Of a stretch of 64,000 nt of DNA, positions 1 through 12,629 are shown in pieces; position 1 is the stretch's first letter; every line of letters starts with the position of its first letter. The notes below the pieces were generated by a model. That model made no database searches. It saw only the letters and a program-made list of their open reading frames with translations, and was not told where the DNA came from. This stretch comes from Anisus vortex (Eukaryota; Mollusca; Gastropoda; Planorbidae). The stretch lies in the NCBI GenBank assembly GCA_949126835.1, contig CASBPS010000092.1, positions 1 to 64,000 of the forward strand, in the 5' to 3' direction. The position numbers were made by a program, and so were the translations under genes.

Positions 1-127
1 TAAATTAATAATGTGTTGTAAGGAATTTTTTTTTTACTATGATTTAATATGTTTTATTATAGGCGTTATAGAGTACATGTTTTAAATATAATGCCAGAAA
101 AAGATCGTTAAACATTTTTAGAATCCC

Positions 128-243
128 TGATTCGATTTCACTTTGCTGCACCTACCAAACAAAACCGGTAATACTTTTATGGATTGCGCTTCGGAAGAGC
201 GGCAATCCTACGGAAAGGGGTTGGCATAGTGAAATTAAAATCA
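128..243. repeat. Imperfect inverted-repeat (foldback) segment in the flank
   Basis: ATTTCACTTTGC at 135-146 is the inverted counterpart of GCATAGTGAAAT at 224-235, with 11 of 12 positions pairing. With a one-base offset the pairing extends outward through TGATT (128-132) and AATCA (239-243). A second hairpin (181-208) lies inside, so the whole 116-bp segment can fold on itself. This looks like a small non-autonomous foldback or MITE-type element, but I see no clear target-site duplication and no transposase. Chance pairing in AT-rich DNA is the alternative. The element reading is inference. Confidence 0.35.
181..208. other. 28-nt hairpin inside the foldback
   Basis: GGATTGC (181-187) pairs perfectly with GCAATCC (202-208). 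After a single bulged G at 201 the stem continues G188-C200, C189-G199, T190-A198 and T191-G197, closing a five-base loop CGGAA. This is the most GC-rich and stable-looking structure in the flank. It is too short for a tRNA and has no A or B box, and I assign no function. It may be the core of the foldback at 128-243. Confidence 0.4.
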
Positions 244-549
244 ATATATTTTAGTTTCCATTCGTTTGTAGTAAACATTAAAACTGTTTTTATAATCTTA
301 GGCGTTACCAAATGCTTTTTTCTTTAATTTAGTATGTAACGTAACGTTTTCAAATAGAGAAGTTCGTTTTTGTTTGCGTTTTTATATTGTGCAGTTTTTT
401 TCAGTTTTACCATTAATGATTGATAGGCGCAACACTGATTTCACATGAAGATTTAAATAACAGTTTAGTTAACAACACTATCAAATCAAGCTCTTGTATT
501 TAGTGCCGTTCTTAATGCAATCAACGTGGGCTGAATGGTTTGGCAGATC

Positions 550-3500
550 TATACTTTATATCTAATAAAAACACATAAAATCAGCCTTCATCATGGTATA
601 TACTTTATGTCTAATAAAAACACATAAAATCAGCCTTCATCATGGTATATACTTTATATCTAATAAAAACACATAAAATCAGCCTTCATCATGGTATATA
701 CTTTATATATAATAAAAACACATAAAATCAGCCTTCATCATGGTATATACTTTATATATAATAAAAACACATAAAATCAGCCTTCATCATGGTATATACT
801 TTATATATAATAAAAACACATAAAATCAGCCTTCATCATGGTATATACTTTATATATAATAAAAACACATAAAATCAGCCTTCATCATGGTATATACTTT
901 ATATAAAAAAAAAACACATAAAATCAGCCTTCATCATGGTATATACTATATATCTAATAAAAACACATAAAATCAGCCTTCATCATGGTATATACTTTAT
1001 ATCTAATAAAAACACATAAAATCAGCCTTCATCATGGTATATACTTTATATCTAATAAAAACACATAAAATCAACCTTCATCATGGTATATAATTTATAT
1101 CTAATAAAAACACATAAAATCAGCCTTCATCATGGTATATACTTTATATCTAATAAAAATACATAAAATCAGTCTTCATCATGGTATATACTTTATATAT
1201 AATAAAAACACATAAAATCAGCCTTCATCATGGTATATACTTTATATCTAATAAAAAAACACAAAACCAGCCTTCATCATGGTATATACTTTATATCTAA
1301 TAAAAACACATAAAATCAGCCTTCATCATGGTATATACTTTATGTCTAATAAAAACACATAAAATCAGCCTTCATCATTGTATATACTTTATATATAATA
1401 AAAAAACATAAAATCAGCCTTCATCATGGTATATACTTTATATATAATAAAAACACATAAAATCAGCCTTCATCATGGTATATACTTTATATATAATAAA
1501 AACACATAAAATAAGCCTTCATCATGGTATATACTTATATCTAATAAAAACACACAAAATCAGCCTTCATCATGGTATATACTTTATATCAAATTAAAAC
1601 ACATAAAATCAGCCTTCATCATTGTATATACTTTATATCTAATAAAAACACATAAAATCAGCGTTCATCATGGTATATACTTTATATCTAATAAAAACAC
1701 ATAAAATCAGCCTTCATCATGGTATATACTTTATATCAAATAAAAACACACAAAATCAGCCTTCATCATGGTATATACTTTATATCAAATAAAACACATA
1801 AAATCAGCCTTCATCGTGGTATATACTTTATATCTAATAAGAACACATAAAATCAGCCTTCATCATGGTATATACTTTATATCTAATAAAAACACATAAA
1901 ATCAGCCTTCATCATGGTATATACTTTATAGCTAATAAAAACACATAAAATAAGCCTTCATCATGGTATATACTTTATAGATAAAAAAAACACATAAAAT
2001 CAGCCTTCATCATGGTATATACTTTATATATAATAAAAACACATAAAATCAGCCTTAATCATGGTATATACTTTATATCAAATAAAAACACACAAAATCA
2101 GCCTTCATCGTGGTATATACTTTATATATAATAAAAACATTTAAAATCAGCCTTCATCATGGTATGTACTTTATATATAATAAAAACACACAAAATCAGC
2201 CTTCATCATGGTATATACTTTATATCTAATACAAACACATAAAATCAGCCTTCATCATGGTATATACTTTATATCTAATAAAAACACACAAAATCAGCCT
2301 TCATCATGGTATATACTTTATATCAAATAAAAACACATAAATTCAGCCTTCATTATGGTATATACTTTATATCTAATAAAAACACATAAAATCAGCCTTC
2401 ATCATTGTATATATTTTATATATAATAAAAACACACAAAGTAATCCTTCATCATTGTATATACTTTATATCTAATAAAAACACATACAATCAGCCTTTAT
2501 CATGGTATATACTTTATATCTAATAAAAACACATTAAATCAGCCTTCATCATGGTATATACTTTATGTCTAATAAAAACACATAAAATAAGCCTTCATCA
2601 TGGCATTAACTTTATACCAAAAAAAAACACATAAAATCAGCCTTCATCATGGTATATACTTTATATATAATAAAAATACATAAATCAGCCTTCATCATGG
2701 TGTATACTTTATATATAATAAAAACACACAAAATCAGCCTTCATCATGGTATATACTTTATATCTAATAAAAACACATAAAATCAGCCTTCATCATGGTA
2801 TATACTTTATATCTAATAAAAACACATAAAATCAGCCTTCATCGTGGTATATACTTTATATATAATAAAAACACACAAAATCAGCCTTCATCATGGTATA
2901 TACTTTATATCTAATAAAAACACACAAAATTAGCCTTCATCATGGTATATACTTTATATCTAATAAAAACACACAAAATCAGCCTTCATCATGGTATATA
3001 CTTTATATCTAATAAAAACACACAAAATTAGCCTTCATCTTGGTATATACTTTATATCAAATAAAAACACATAAAATCAGCCTTCATCATGGTATATACT
3101 TTATGTCTAATAAAAACACATAAAATCAGCCTTCATCAAGGTATATACTTTATATCTAATAAAAACACATAAAATTAGCCTTCATCATGGTATATACTTT
3201 ATATATAATAAAAACACATAAAATCAGCCTTCATCATGGTATATACTTTATATATAATAAAAACACATAAAATCAGCCTTCATCATAGTATATACTTTAT
3301 ATCTAATAAAAACACATAAAATCAGCCATCATCATGGTATATACTTTATATATAATAAAAACACATAAAAACAGCCTTCATCATGGTATATACTTTATAT
3401 ATAATAAAAACACACAAAATTAGCCTTCATCATGGTATATAATTTATATCTAATAAAAACACACAAAATCAGCCTTCATCATGGTATATACTTTATATCA

Positions 3501-4089
3501 AATAAAAACACATAAAATCAGCCTTCATCATGGTATATACTTTATATCTAATAAAAACACACAAACTCAGCCTTCATCATGGTATATACTTTATAACTAA
3601 TAAAAACACATAAAATCAGCCTTCATCATGGTATATACTTTATGTCTAATAAAAACACATAAAATCAGCCTTCATCATGGTATATACTTTATATCTAATA
3701 AAAACACATAAAATCGGCCTTCATCATGGTATATACTTTATATATAAAAAAAACACACTAAATTAGACTTCATCATGGTATATACTTTATATCAAATAAA
3801 AACACAAAAAATCAGCCTTCATTATGGTATTTACTTTATATCAAATAAAAACACATAAAATCAGCCTTCATCATGGTATATATTTTATATCTAATAAAAA
3901 CACATAAAATCAGCCTTCATCATGGTATATACTTTATATCTAATAAAAACACAAAATCAGCCTTCATCATGGTATATACTTTATAACTAATAAAAACACA
4001 TAAAATCAGCCTTCATCATGGTATATACTTTATATCTAATAAAAACACATAAAATCAGCCTTCATCATGGTATATACTTTATATTTAAT
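550..4089 (+). repeat. Array edge block: mixed monomers plus cassette B
   Basis: The leftmost ~72 monomers mix the three main alleles (CTAAT, ATAAT and CAAAT at sites 20-24) without a short higher-order period that I could detect. From about 2,000 the order becomes recognisable as a cassette that recurs far downstream: GTATGTAC, then AATTCAGCC with CATTATGG, CATTGTATATAT, a TAATCC monomer, CATACAATC, ATTAAC with ACCAAAAAAA (2,605), AATACATAAATC and GTGTATAC. From about 3,030 a second ordered set follows: CTTGG, GTCTAAT, CAAGG, AGCCATC, AAAACAGCC, ATAACTAAT. The ATTAAC-centred copies lie near 25.97, 29.05, 31.65, 34.05, 58.73 and 61.91 kb. Confidence 0.8.
690..885 (+). repeat. Four identical adjacent monomers
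   Basis: The monomers starting at 690, 739, 788 and 837 are identical to each other, all with A at site 20 and T at site 34. The next copy (886) departs with a run of A replacing part of the CTAATAAAAAC segment. Four perfect neighbours this close to the array edge indicate a very recent local amplification or gene conversion, or a collapsed or expanded assembly. Confidence 0.85.
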
Positions 4090-6931
4090 AAAAACACATA
4101 AAATAAGCCTTCATCGTGGTATATACTTTATATATAATAAAAACACACAAAATCAGCCTTCCTCAAGGTATATACTTTATATCTAATAAAAACACACAAA
4201 ATCAGCCTTCATCATGGTATATACTTTATATCTAATAAAAACACACAAAATCAGCCTTCATCATGGAATATACTTTATATCTAATAAAAACACACAAAAT
4301 CAGCCTTCATCATGGTATATACTTTATATCTAATAAAAACACATAAAGTCAGCCTTCATCATGGTATATACTTTATATATAATAAAAACACATAAAATCA
4401 GCCTTCATCATGGTATATACTTTATATCTAATAAAAACACACAAAATCAGCCTTCATCATGGTATATACTTTATATCAAATAAAAACACATAAAATCAGC
4501 CTTCATCATGGTATATACTTTATATCTAATAAAAACACATAAAATCAGCCTTCATCATGGTATATACTTTATATCTAATGAAAACACTTCAAATCAGCCT
4601 TCATCATGGTATATACTTTATATATAATAAAAACACATAAAATCAGCGTTCATCATGGTATATACTTTATATCTAATGAAAAAACCTAAAATCAGCCTTC
4701 ATTATGGTATATACTTTATATATAATAAAAACACATAAAATCAGCCTTCATCATGGTATATACTTTATATATAATAAAAACACATAAAATCAGCCTTCAT
4801 CATGGTATATACTTTATATATAATAAAAACACACAAAATCAGCCTTCATCATGGTATATACTTTATATCTAATACAAACACACTAAATTAGCCTTCATCA
4901 TGGTATATACTTTATATCAAATAAAAACACAAAAAATCAGCCTTCATTATGGTATATACTTTATATCAAATAAAAACACATAAAATCAGCATTCATCATG
5001 GTATATATTTTATATCTAATAAAAACACATAAAATCAGCCTTCATCATGGTATATACTTTATATCTAAAAAAAACACACAAAATCACCCTTCATCATGGT
5101 ATATACTTTATATCTAATAAAAATACATAAAATCGGCCTTCATCATGGTATATACTTTATATAAAATAAAAACACACTAAATTAGCCTTCATCATGGTAT
5201 ATACTTTATATCAAATAAAAACACAAAAAATCAGCCTTCATTATGGTATATACTTTATATCAAATAAAAACACATAAAATCAGCCTTCATCATGGTATAT
5301 ATTTTATATCTAATAAAAACACATAAAATCAGCCTTCATCATGGTATATACTTTATATCTAATAAAAACACACAAAATCAGCCTTCATCATGGTATATAC
5401 TTTATATCTAATAAAAACACATAAAATCAGCCTTCATCATGGTATGTACTTTATATCTAATAAAAACACATAAAATCAGCCTTCATCATGGTATATACTT
5501 TATATCTAATAAAAACACATAAAATAAGCCTTCATCGTGGTATATACTTTATATATAATAAAAACACACAAAATCAGCCTTCCTCAAGGTATATACTTTA
5601 TATCTAATAAAAACACACAAAATCAGCCTTCATCATGGTATATACTTTATATCTAATAAAAACACACAAAATCAGCCTTCATCATGGAATATACTTTATA
5701 TCTAATAAAAACACACAAAATCAGCCTTCATCATGGTATATACTTTATATCTAATAAAAACACATAAAGTCAGCCTTCATCATGGTATATACTTTATATA
5801 TAATAAAAACACATAAAATCAGCCTTCATCATGGTATATACTTTATATCTAATAAAAACACACAAAATCAGCCTTCATCATGGTATATACTTTATATCAA
5901 ATAAAAACACATAAAATCAGCCTTCATCATGGTATATACTTTATATCTAATAAAAACACATAAAATCAGCCTTCATCATGGTATATACTTTATATCTAAT
6001 GAAAACACTTCAAATCAGCCTTCATCATGGTATATACTTTATATATAATAAAAACACATAAAATCAGCGTTCATCATGGTATATACTTTATATCTAATGA
6101 AAAAACCTAAAATCAGCCTTCATTATGGTATATACTTTATATATAATAAAAACACATAAAATCAGCCTTCATCATGGTATATACTTTATATATAATAAAA
6201 ACACATAAAATCAGCCTTCATCATGGTATATACTTTATATATAATAAAAACACACAAAATCAGCCTTCATCATGGTATATACTTTATATCTAATACAAAC
6301 ACACTAAATTAGCCTTCATCATGGTATATACTTTATATCAAATAAAAACACAAAAAATCAGCCTTCATTATGGTATATACTTTATATCAAATAAAAACAC
6401 ATAAAATCAGCATTCATCATGGTATATATTTTATATCTAATAAAAACACATAAAATCAGCCTTCATCATGGTATATACTTTATATCTAAAAAAAACACAC
6501 AAAATCACCCTTCATCATGGTATATACTTTATATCTAATAAAAATACATAAAATCGGCCTTCATCATGGTATATACTTTATATAAAATAAAAACACACTA
6601 AATTAGCCTTCATCATGGTATATACTTTATATCAAATAAAAACACAAAAAATCAGCCTTCATTATGGTATATACTTTATATCAAATAAAAACACATAAAA
6701 TCAGCCTTCATCATGGTATATATTTTATATCTAATAAAAACACATAAAATCAGCCTTCATCATGGTATATACTTTATATCTAATAAAAACACACAAAATC
6801 AGCCTTCATCATGGTATATACTTTATATCTAATAAAAACACATAAAATCAGCCTTCATCATGGTATGTACTTTATATCTAATAAAAACACATAAAATCAG
6901 CCTTCATCATGGTATATACTTTATATCTAAT
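4090..6931 (+). repeat. 1,421-bp higher-order repeat (29-mer), two tandem copies
   Basis: Rare variants recur at a constant distance of 1,421 bp, exactly 29 monomers. CCTCAAGG occurs at 4,161 and 5,582. AAAACACTTC occurs at 4,581 and 6,002. A GAAAAAACCT monomer occurs near 4,679 and 6,100, and an AATCACCC monomer near 5,084 and 6,505. The copies share these private changes and so are recent duplicates. The limits (copy 1 about 4,090-5,510, copy 2 about 5,511-6,931) were set by eye. Diverged homology extends left to about 3,700, where ATCGGCC and CACTAAATTAG monomers occur in the same order. Confidence 0.9.
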
Positions 6932-9900
6932 AAAAAAACCCATAAAATAAGCCTTCATCGTGGTATATACTTTATATCTAATAAAAACACACAAAATCAG
7001 CCTTCATCATGGTATATACTTTATATCTAATAAAAACACACAAAATCAGCCTTCATCACGGAATATACTTTATATCTAATAAAAACACACAAAATCAGCC
7101 TTCATCATGGTATATACTTTATATCTAATAAAAACACATAAAGTCAGCCTTCATCATGGTATATACTTTATATATAATAAAAACACATAAAATCAGCCTT
7201 CATCATGGTATATACTTTATATCTAATAAAAACACACAAAATTAGCCTTCATCATGGTATATACTTTATATCAAATAAAAACACATAAAATCAGCCTTAA
7301 TCATGGTATATACTTTATATCTAATAAAAACACATAAAATCAGCCTTCATCATGGTATATACTTTATATCTAATGAAAACACTTTAAATCAGCCTTCATC
7401 ATGGTATATACTTTATATATAATAAAAACACATAAAATCAGCGTTCATCATGGTATATACTTTATATCTAATGAAAAAACTTAAAATCAGCCTTCATCAT
7501 GGTATATACTTTATATATAATAAAAACACATAAAATCAGCCTTCATCATGGTATATACTTTATATATAATAAAAACACATAAAATCAGCCTTTATCATGG
7601 TATATACTTTATATCAAATAAAAACACATAAAATCAGCCTTCATCATGGTATATACTTTATATATAATAAAAACACATAAAATCAGCTTTCATCATGGTA
7701 TATACTTTATATATAATAAAAACACATAAAATCAGCCTTCATCATGGTATATACTTTATATATAATAAAAACACACAAAATCAGCCTTCATCATGGTATA
7801 TACTTTATATCTAATACAAACACACTAAATTAGCCTTCATCATGGTATATACTTTATATAAAATAAAAACAAAAAAAATCAGCCTTCATTATGGTATATA
7901 CTTTATATCAAATAAAAACACATAAAATCAGCATTCATCATGGTATATACTTTATATATAATAAAAACACATAAAATCAGCCTTCATCATGGTATATACT
8001 TTATATCTAATAAAAACACACAAAATCAGCCTTCATCATGGTATATACTTTATATCTAATAAAAACACATAAAATCAGCCTTCATCATGGTATATACTTT
8101 ATATCTAATAAAAACACATAAAATCAGCTTTCATCATGGTATATACTTTATATCTAATAAAAACACATAAAATAAGCCTTCATCGTGGTATATACTTTAT
8201 ATATTATAAAAACATACAAAATCAGCCTTCATCATGGTATATACTTTATATCTAATAAAAACACACAAAATCAGCCTTCATCATGGAATATACTTTATAT
8301 CTAATAAAAACACTCAAAATCAGCCTTCATCATGGTATATACTTTATATATAATAAAAACACACAAAATCAGCCTTCCTCAAGGTATATACTTTATATCT
8401 AATAAAAACACACAAAATCAGCCTTCATCATGGTATATACTTTATATCTAATAAAAACACACAAAATCAGCCTTCATCATGGAATATACTTTATATCTAA
8501 TAAAAACACACAAAATCAGCCTTCATCATGGTATATACTTTATATCTAATAAAAACACATAAAGTCAGCCTTCATCATGGTATATACTTTATATATAATA
8601 AAAACACATAAAATCAGCCTTCATCATGGTATATACTTTATATCTAATAAAAACACACAAAATCAGCCTTCATCATGGTATATACTTTATATCAAATAAA
8701 AACACATAAAATCAGCCTTCATCATGGTATATACTTTATATCTAATTAAAACAAATAAAATCAGCCTTCATCATGGTATATACTTTATATCTAATGAAAA
8801 CACTTCAAATCAGCCTTCATCATGGTATATACTTTATATATAATAAAAACACATAAAATCAGCGTTCATCATGGTATATACTTTATATCTAATGAAAAAA
8901 CTTAAAATCAGCCTTCATCATGGTATATACTTTATATATAATAAAAACACATAAAATCAGCCTTCATCATGGTATATACTTTATATATAATAAAAACACA
9001 TAAAATCAGCCTTTATCATGGTATATACTTTATATCAAATAAAAACACATAAAATCAGCCTTCATCATGGTATATACTTTATATATAATAAAAACACATA
9101 AAATCAGCCTTCATCATGGTATTTACTTTATATATAATAAAAACACATAAAATCAGCCTTCATCATGGTATATACTTTATATATAATAAAAACACACAAA
9201 ATCAGCCTTCATCATGGTATATACTTTATATCTAATAAAAATACATAAAATCGGCCTTCATCATGGTATATACTTTATATAAAATAAAAACACACTAAAT
9301 TAGCCTTCATCATGGTATATACTTTATATCAAATAAAAACACAAAAAATCAGCCTTCATTATGGTATATACTTTATATCAAATAAAAACACATAAAATCA
9401 GCCTTCATCATGGTATATATTTTATATCTAATAAAAACACATAAAATCAGCCTTCATCATGGTATATACTTTATATCTAATAAAAACACACAAAATCAGC
9501 CTTCATCATGGTATATACTTTATATCTAATAAAAACACATAAAATCAGCCTTCATCATGGTATGTACTTTATATCTAATAAAAACACATAAAATCAGCCT
9601 TCATCATGGTATATACTTTATATCTAATAAAAACACATAAAATAAGCCTTCATCGTGGTATATACTTTATATCTAATAAAAACACACAAAATCAGCCTTC
9701 ATCATGGTATATACTTTATATCTAATAAAAACACAAAAAATCAGCCTTCATCACGGAATATACTTTATATCTAATAAAAACACACAAAATCAGCCTTCAT
9801 CATGGTATATACTTTATATCTAATAAAAACACATAAAGTCAGCCTTCATCATGGTATATACTTTATATATAATAAAAACACATAAAATCAGCCTTCATCA

Positions 9901-11905
9901 TGGTATATACTTTATATCTAATAAAAACACACAAAATTAGCCTTCATCATGGTATATACTTTATATCAAATAAAAACACATAAAATCAGCCTTAATCATG
10001 GTATATACTTTATATCTAATAAAAACACATAAAATCAGCCTTCATCATGGTATATACTTTATATCTAATGAAAACACTTTAAATCAGCCTTCATCATGGT
10101 ATATACTTTATATATAATAAAAACACATAAAATCAGCGTTCATCATGGTATATACTTTATATCTAATGAAAAAACTTAAAATCAGCCTTCATCATGGTAT
10201 ATACTTTATATATAATAAAAACACATAAAATCAGCCTTCATCATGGTATATACTTTATATATAATAAAAACACATAAAATCAGCCTTTATCATGGTATAT
10301 ACTTTATATCAAATAAAAACACATAAAATCAGCCTTCATCATGGTATATACTTTATATATAATAAAAACACATAAAATCAGCTTTCATCATGGTATATAC
10401 TTTATATATAATAAAAACACATAAAATCAGCCTTCATCATGGTATATACTTTATATATAATAAAAACACACAAAATCAGCCTTCATCATGGTATATACTT
10501 TATATCTAATACAAACACACTAAATTAGCCTTCATCATGGTATATACTTTATATAAAATAAAAACAAAAAAAATCAGCCTTCATTATGGTATATACTTTA
10601 TATCAAATAAAAACACATAAAATCAGCATTCATCATGGTATATACTTTATATATAATAAAAACACATAAAATCAGCCTTCATCATGGTATATACTTTATA
10701 TCTAATAAAAACACACAAAATCAGCCTTCATCATGGTATATACTTTATATCTAATAAAAACACATAAAATCAGCCTTCATCATGGTATATACTTTATATC
10801 TAATAAAAACACATAAAATCAGCTTTCATCATGGTATATACTTTATATCTAATAAAAACACATAAAATAAGCCTTCGTCGTGGTATATACTTTATATATT
10901 ATAAAAACATACAAAATCAGCCTTCATCATGGTATATACTTTATATCTAATAAAAACACACAAAATCAGCCTTCATCATGGAATATACTTTATATCTAAT
11001 AAAAACACTCAAAATCAGCCTTCATCATGGTATATACTTTATATATAATAAAAACACACAAAATCAGCCTTCCTCAAGGTATATACTTTATATCTAATAA
11101 AAACACACAAAATCAGCCTTCATCATGGTATATACTTTATATCTAATAAAAACACACAAAATCAGCCTTCATCATGGAATATACTTTATATCTAATAAAA
11201 ACACTCAAAATCAGCCTTCATCATGGTATATACTTTATATCTAATAAAAACACATAAAGTCAGCCTTCATCATGGTATATACTTTATATATAATAAAAAC
11301 ACATAAAATCAGCCTTCATCATGGTATATACTTTATATCTAATAAAAACACACAAAATCAGCCTTCATCATGGTATATACTTTATATCAAATAAAAACAC
11401 ATAAAATCAGCCTTCATCATGGTATATACTTTATATCTAATTAAAACAAATAAAATCAGCCTTCATCATGGTATATACTTTATATCTAATGAAAACACTT
11501 CAAATCAGCCTTCATCATGGTATATACTTTATATATAATAAAAACACATAAAATCAGCGTTCATCATGGTATATACTTTATATCTAATGAAAAAACTTAA
11601 AATCAGCCTTCATCATGGTATATACTTTATATATAATAAAAACACATAAAATCAGCCTTCATCATGGTATATACTTTATATATAATAAAAACACATAAAA
11701 TCAGCCTTTATCATGGTATATACTTTATATCAAATAAAAACACATAAAATCAGCCTTCATCATGGTATATACTTTATATATAATAAAAACACATAAAATC
11801 AGCCTTCATCATGGTATTTACTTTATATATAATAAAAACACATAAAATCAGCCTTCATCATGGTATATACTTTATATATAATAAAAACACACAAAATCAG
11901 CCTTC
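6513..11905 (+). repeat. 2,695-bp nested higher-order repeat (55-mer), two tandem copies
   Basis: AAAACACTT markers lie at 7,376, 8,797, 10,071 and 11,492, alternating 1,421 bp (29 monomers) and 1,274 bp (26 monomers), so the full period is 2,695 bp or 55 monomers. The ending confirms the pairing: 7,376 and 10,071 read CACTTT, while 8,797 and 11,492 read CACTTC. The CACGGAAT, AATACATAAAATCGG and AAAACAAAAAAAATC monomers repeat at the same distance. Copy 1 is about 6,513-9,209 and copy 2 about 9,210-11,905. Each copy contains two non-identical descendants of the 29-mer, so this duplication is younger than the 29-mer duplication. Confidence 0.88.
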
Positions 11906-12629
11906 ATCATGGTATATACTTTATATCTAATACAAACACACTAAATTAGCCTTCATCATGGTATATACTTTATATAAAATAAAAACAAAAAAAATCAGCC
12001 TTCATTATGGTATATACTTTATATCAAATAAAAACACATAAAATCAGCATTCATCATGGTATATACTTTATATATAATAAAAACACATAAAATCAGCCTT
12101 CATCATGGTATATACTTTATATCTAATAAAAACACACAAAATCAGCCTTCATCATGGTATATACTTTATATCTAATAAAAACACATAAAATCAGCCTTCA
12201 TCATGGTATATACTTTATATCTAATAAAAACACATAAAATCAGCCTTCATCATGGTATATACTTTATATCTAATAAAAACACATAAAATCAGCCTTCATC
12301 GTGGTATATACTTTATATCTAATAAAAACACTTAAAATCAGCCTTCATCATGGTATATACTTTATATATAATAAAAACACATAAAATCAGCCTTCATCAT
12401 GGTATATACTTTATATCAAATAAAAACACATTAAATCAGCCTTCATCATGGTATATACTTTATATCTAATAAAAACACATAAAATCAGCCTTCATCATGG
12501 TATATACTTTATATCTAATAAAAACACATAAAATCAGCCTTCATCATGGTATATACTTTATATCTAATAAAAACACATAAAATCAATCTTCATCATGGTA
12601 TATACTTTATATCTAAAAAAACACATAAA
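11906..12629 (+). repeat. Transitional monomers between two repeat families
   Basis: About 15 monomers begin with the end of the 55-mer pattern (CACTAAATTAG, AAAACAAAAAAAATC, AGCATTC) and pass into near-consensus copies with few markers, including a CACTTAAAATC and a CAATCTTC monomer. I see no internal higher-order period. The stretch separates the 29-mer-derived family on the left from the 11-mer family on the right. Confidence 0.65.

Larger units (their letters stand above)
1..549. other. Non-satellite flanking DNA, no gene seen
   Basis: This AT-rich stretch does not show the 49-bp periodicity of the rest of the window and is the only part that looks single-copy. It has a T10 run at 26-35, a 9-base direct repeat TAGGCGTTA at 60-68 and 299-307, and a short GTAAC duplication near 336-345. 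Stops are frequent in every frame and I find no open reading frame, splice-site pair or RNA gene that I could defend. The most structured part is the foldback at 128-243. It may be intergenic or intronic DNA bordering the satellite. It is the only stretch suitable for anchoring the array to a chromosome. Confidence 0.8.

Noticed and set aside
26..35. T10 run as the tail of a reverse-strand retroposon
   Set aside because: Only ten bases long, with no recognisable element body or target-site duplication beside it.
170..245. tRNA gene or tRNA-derived SINE head in the flank
   Set aside because: The hairpin at 181-208 is the only structure. There is no cloverleaf, and no A-box or B-box motif at proper spacing.
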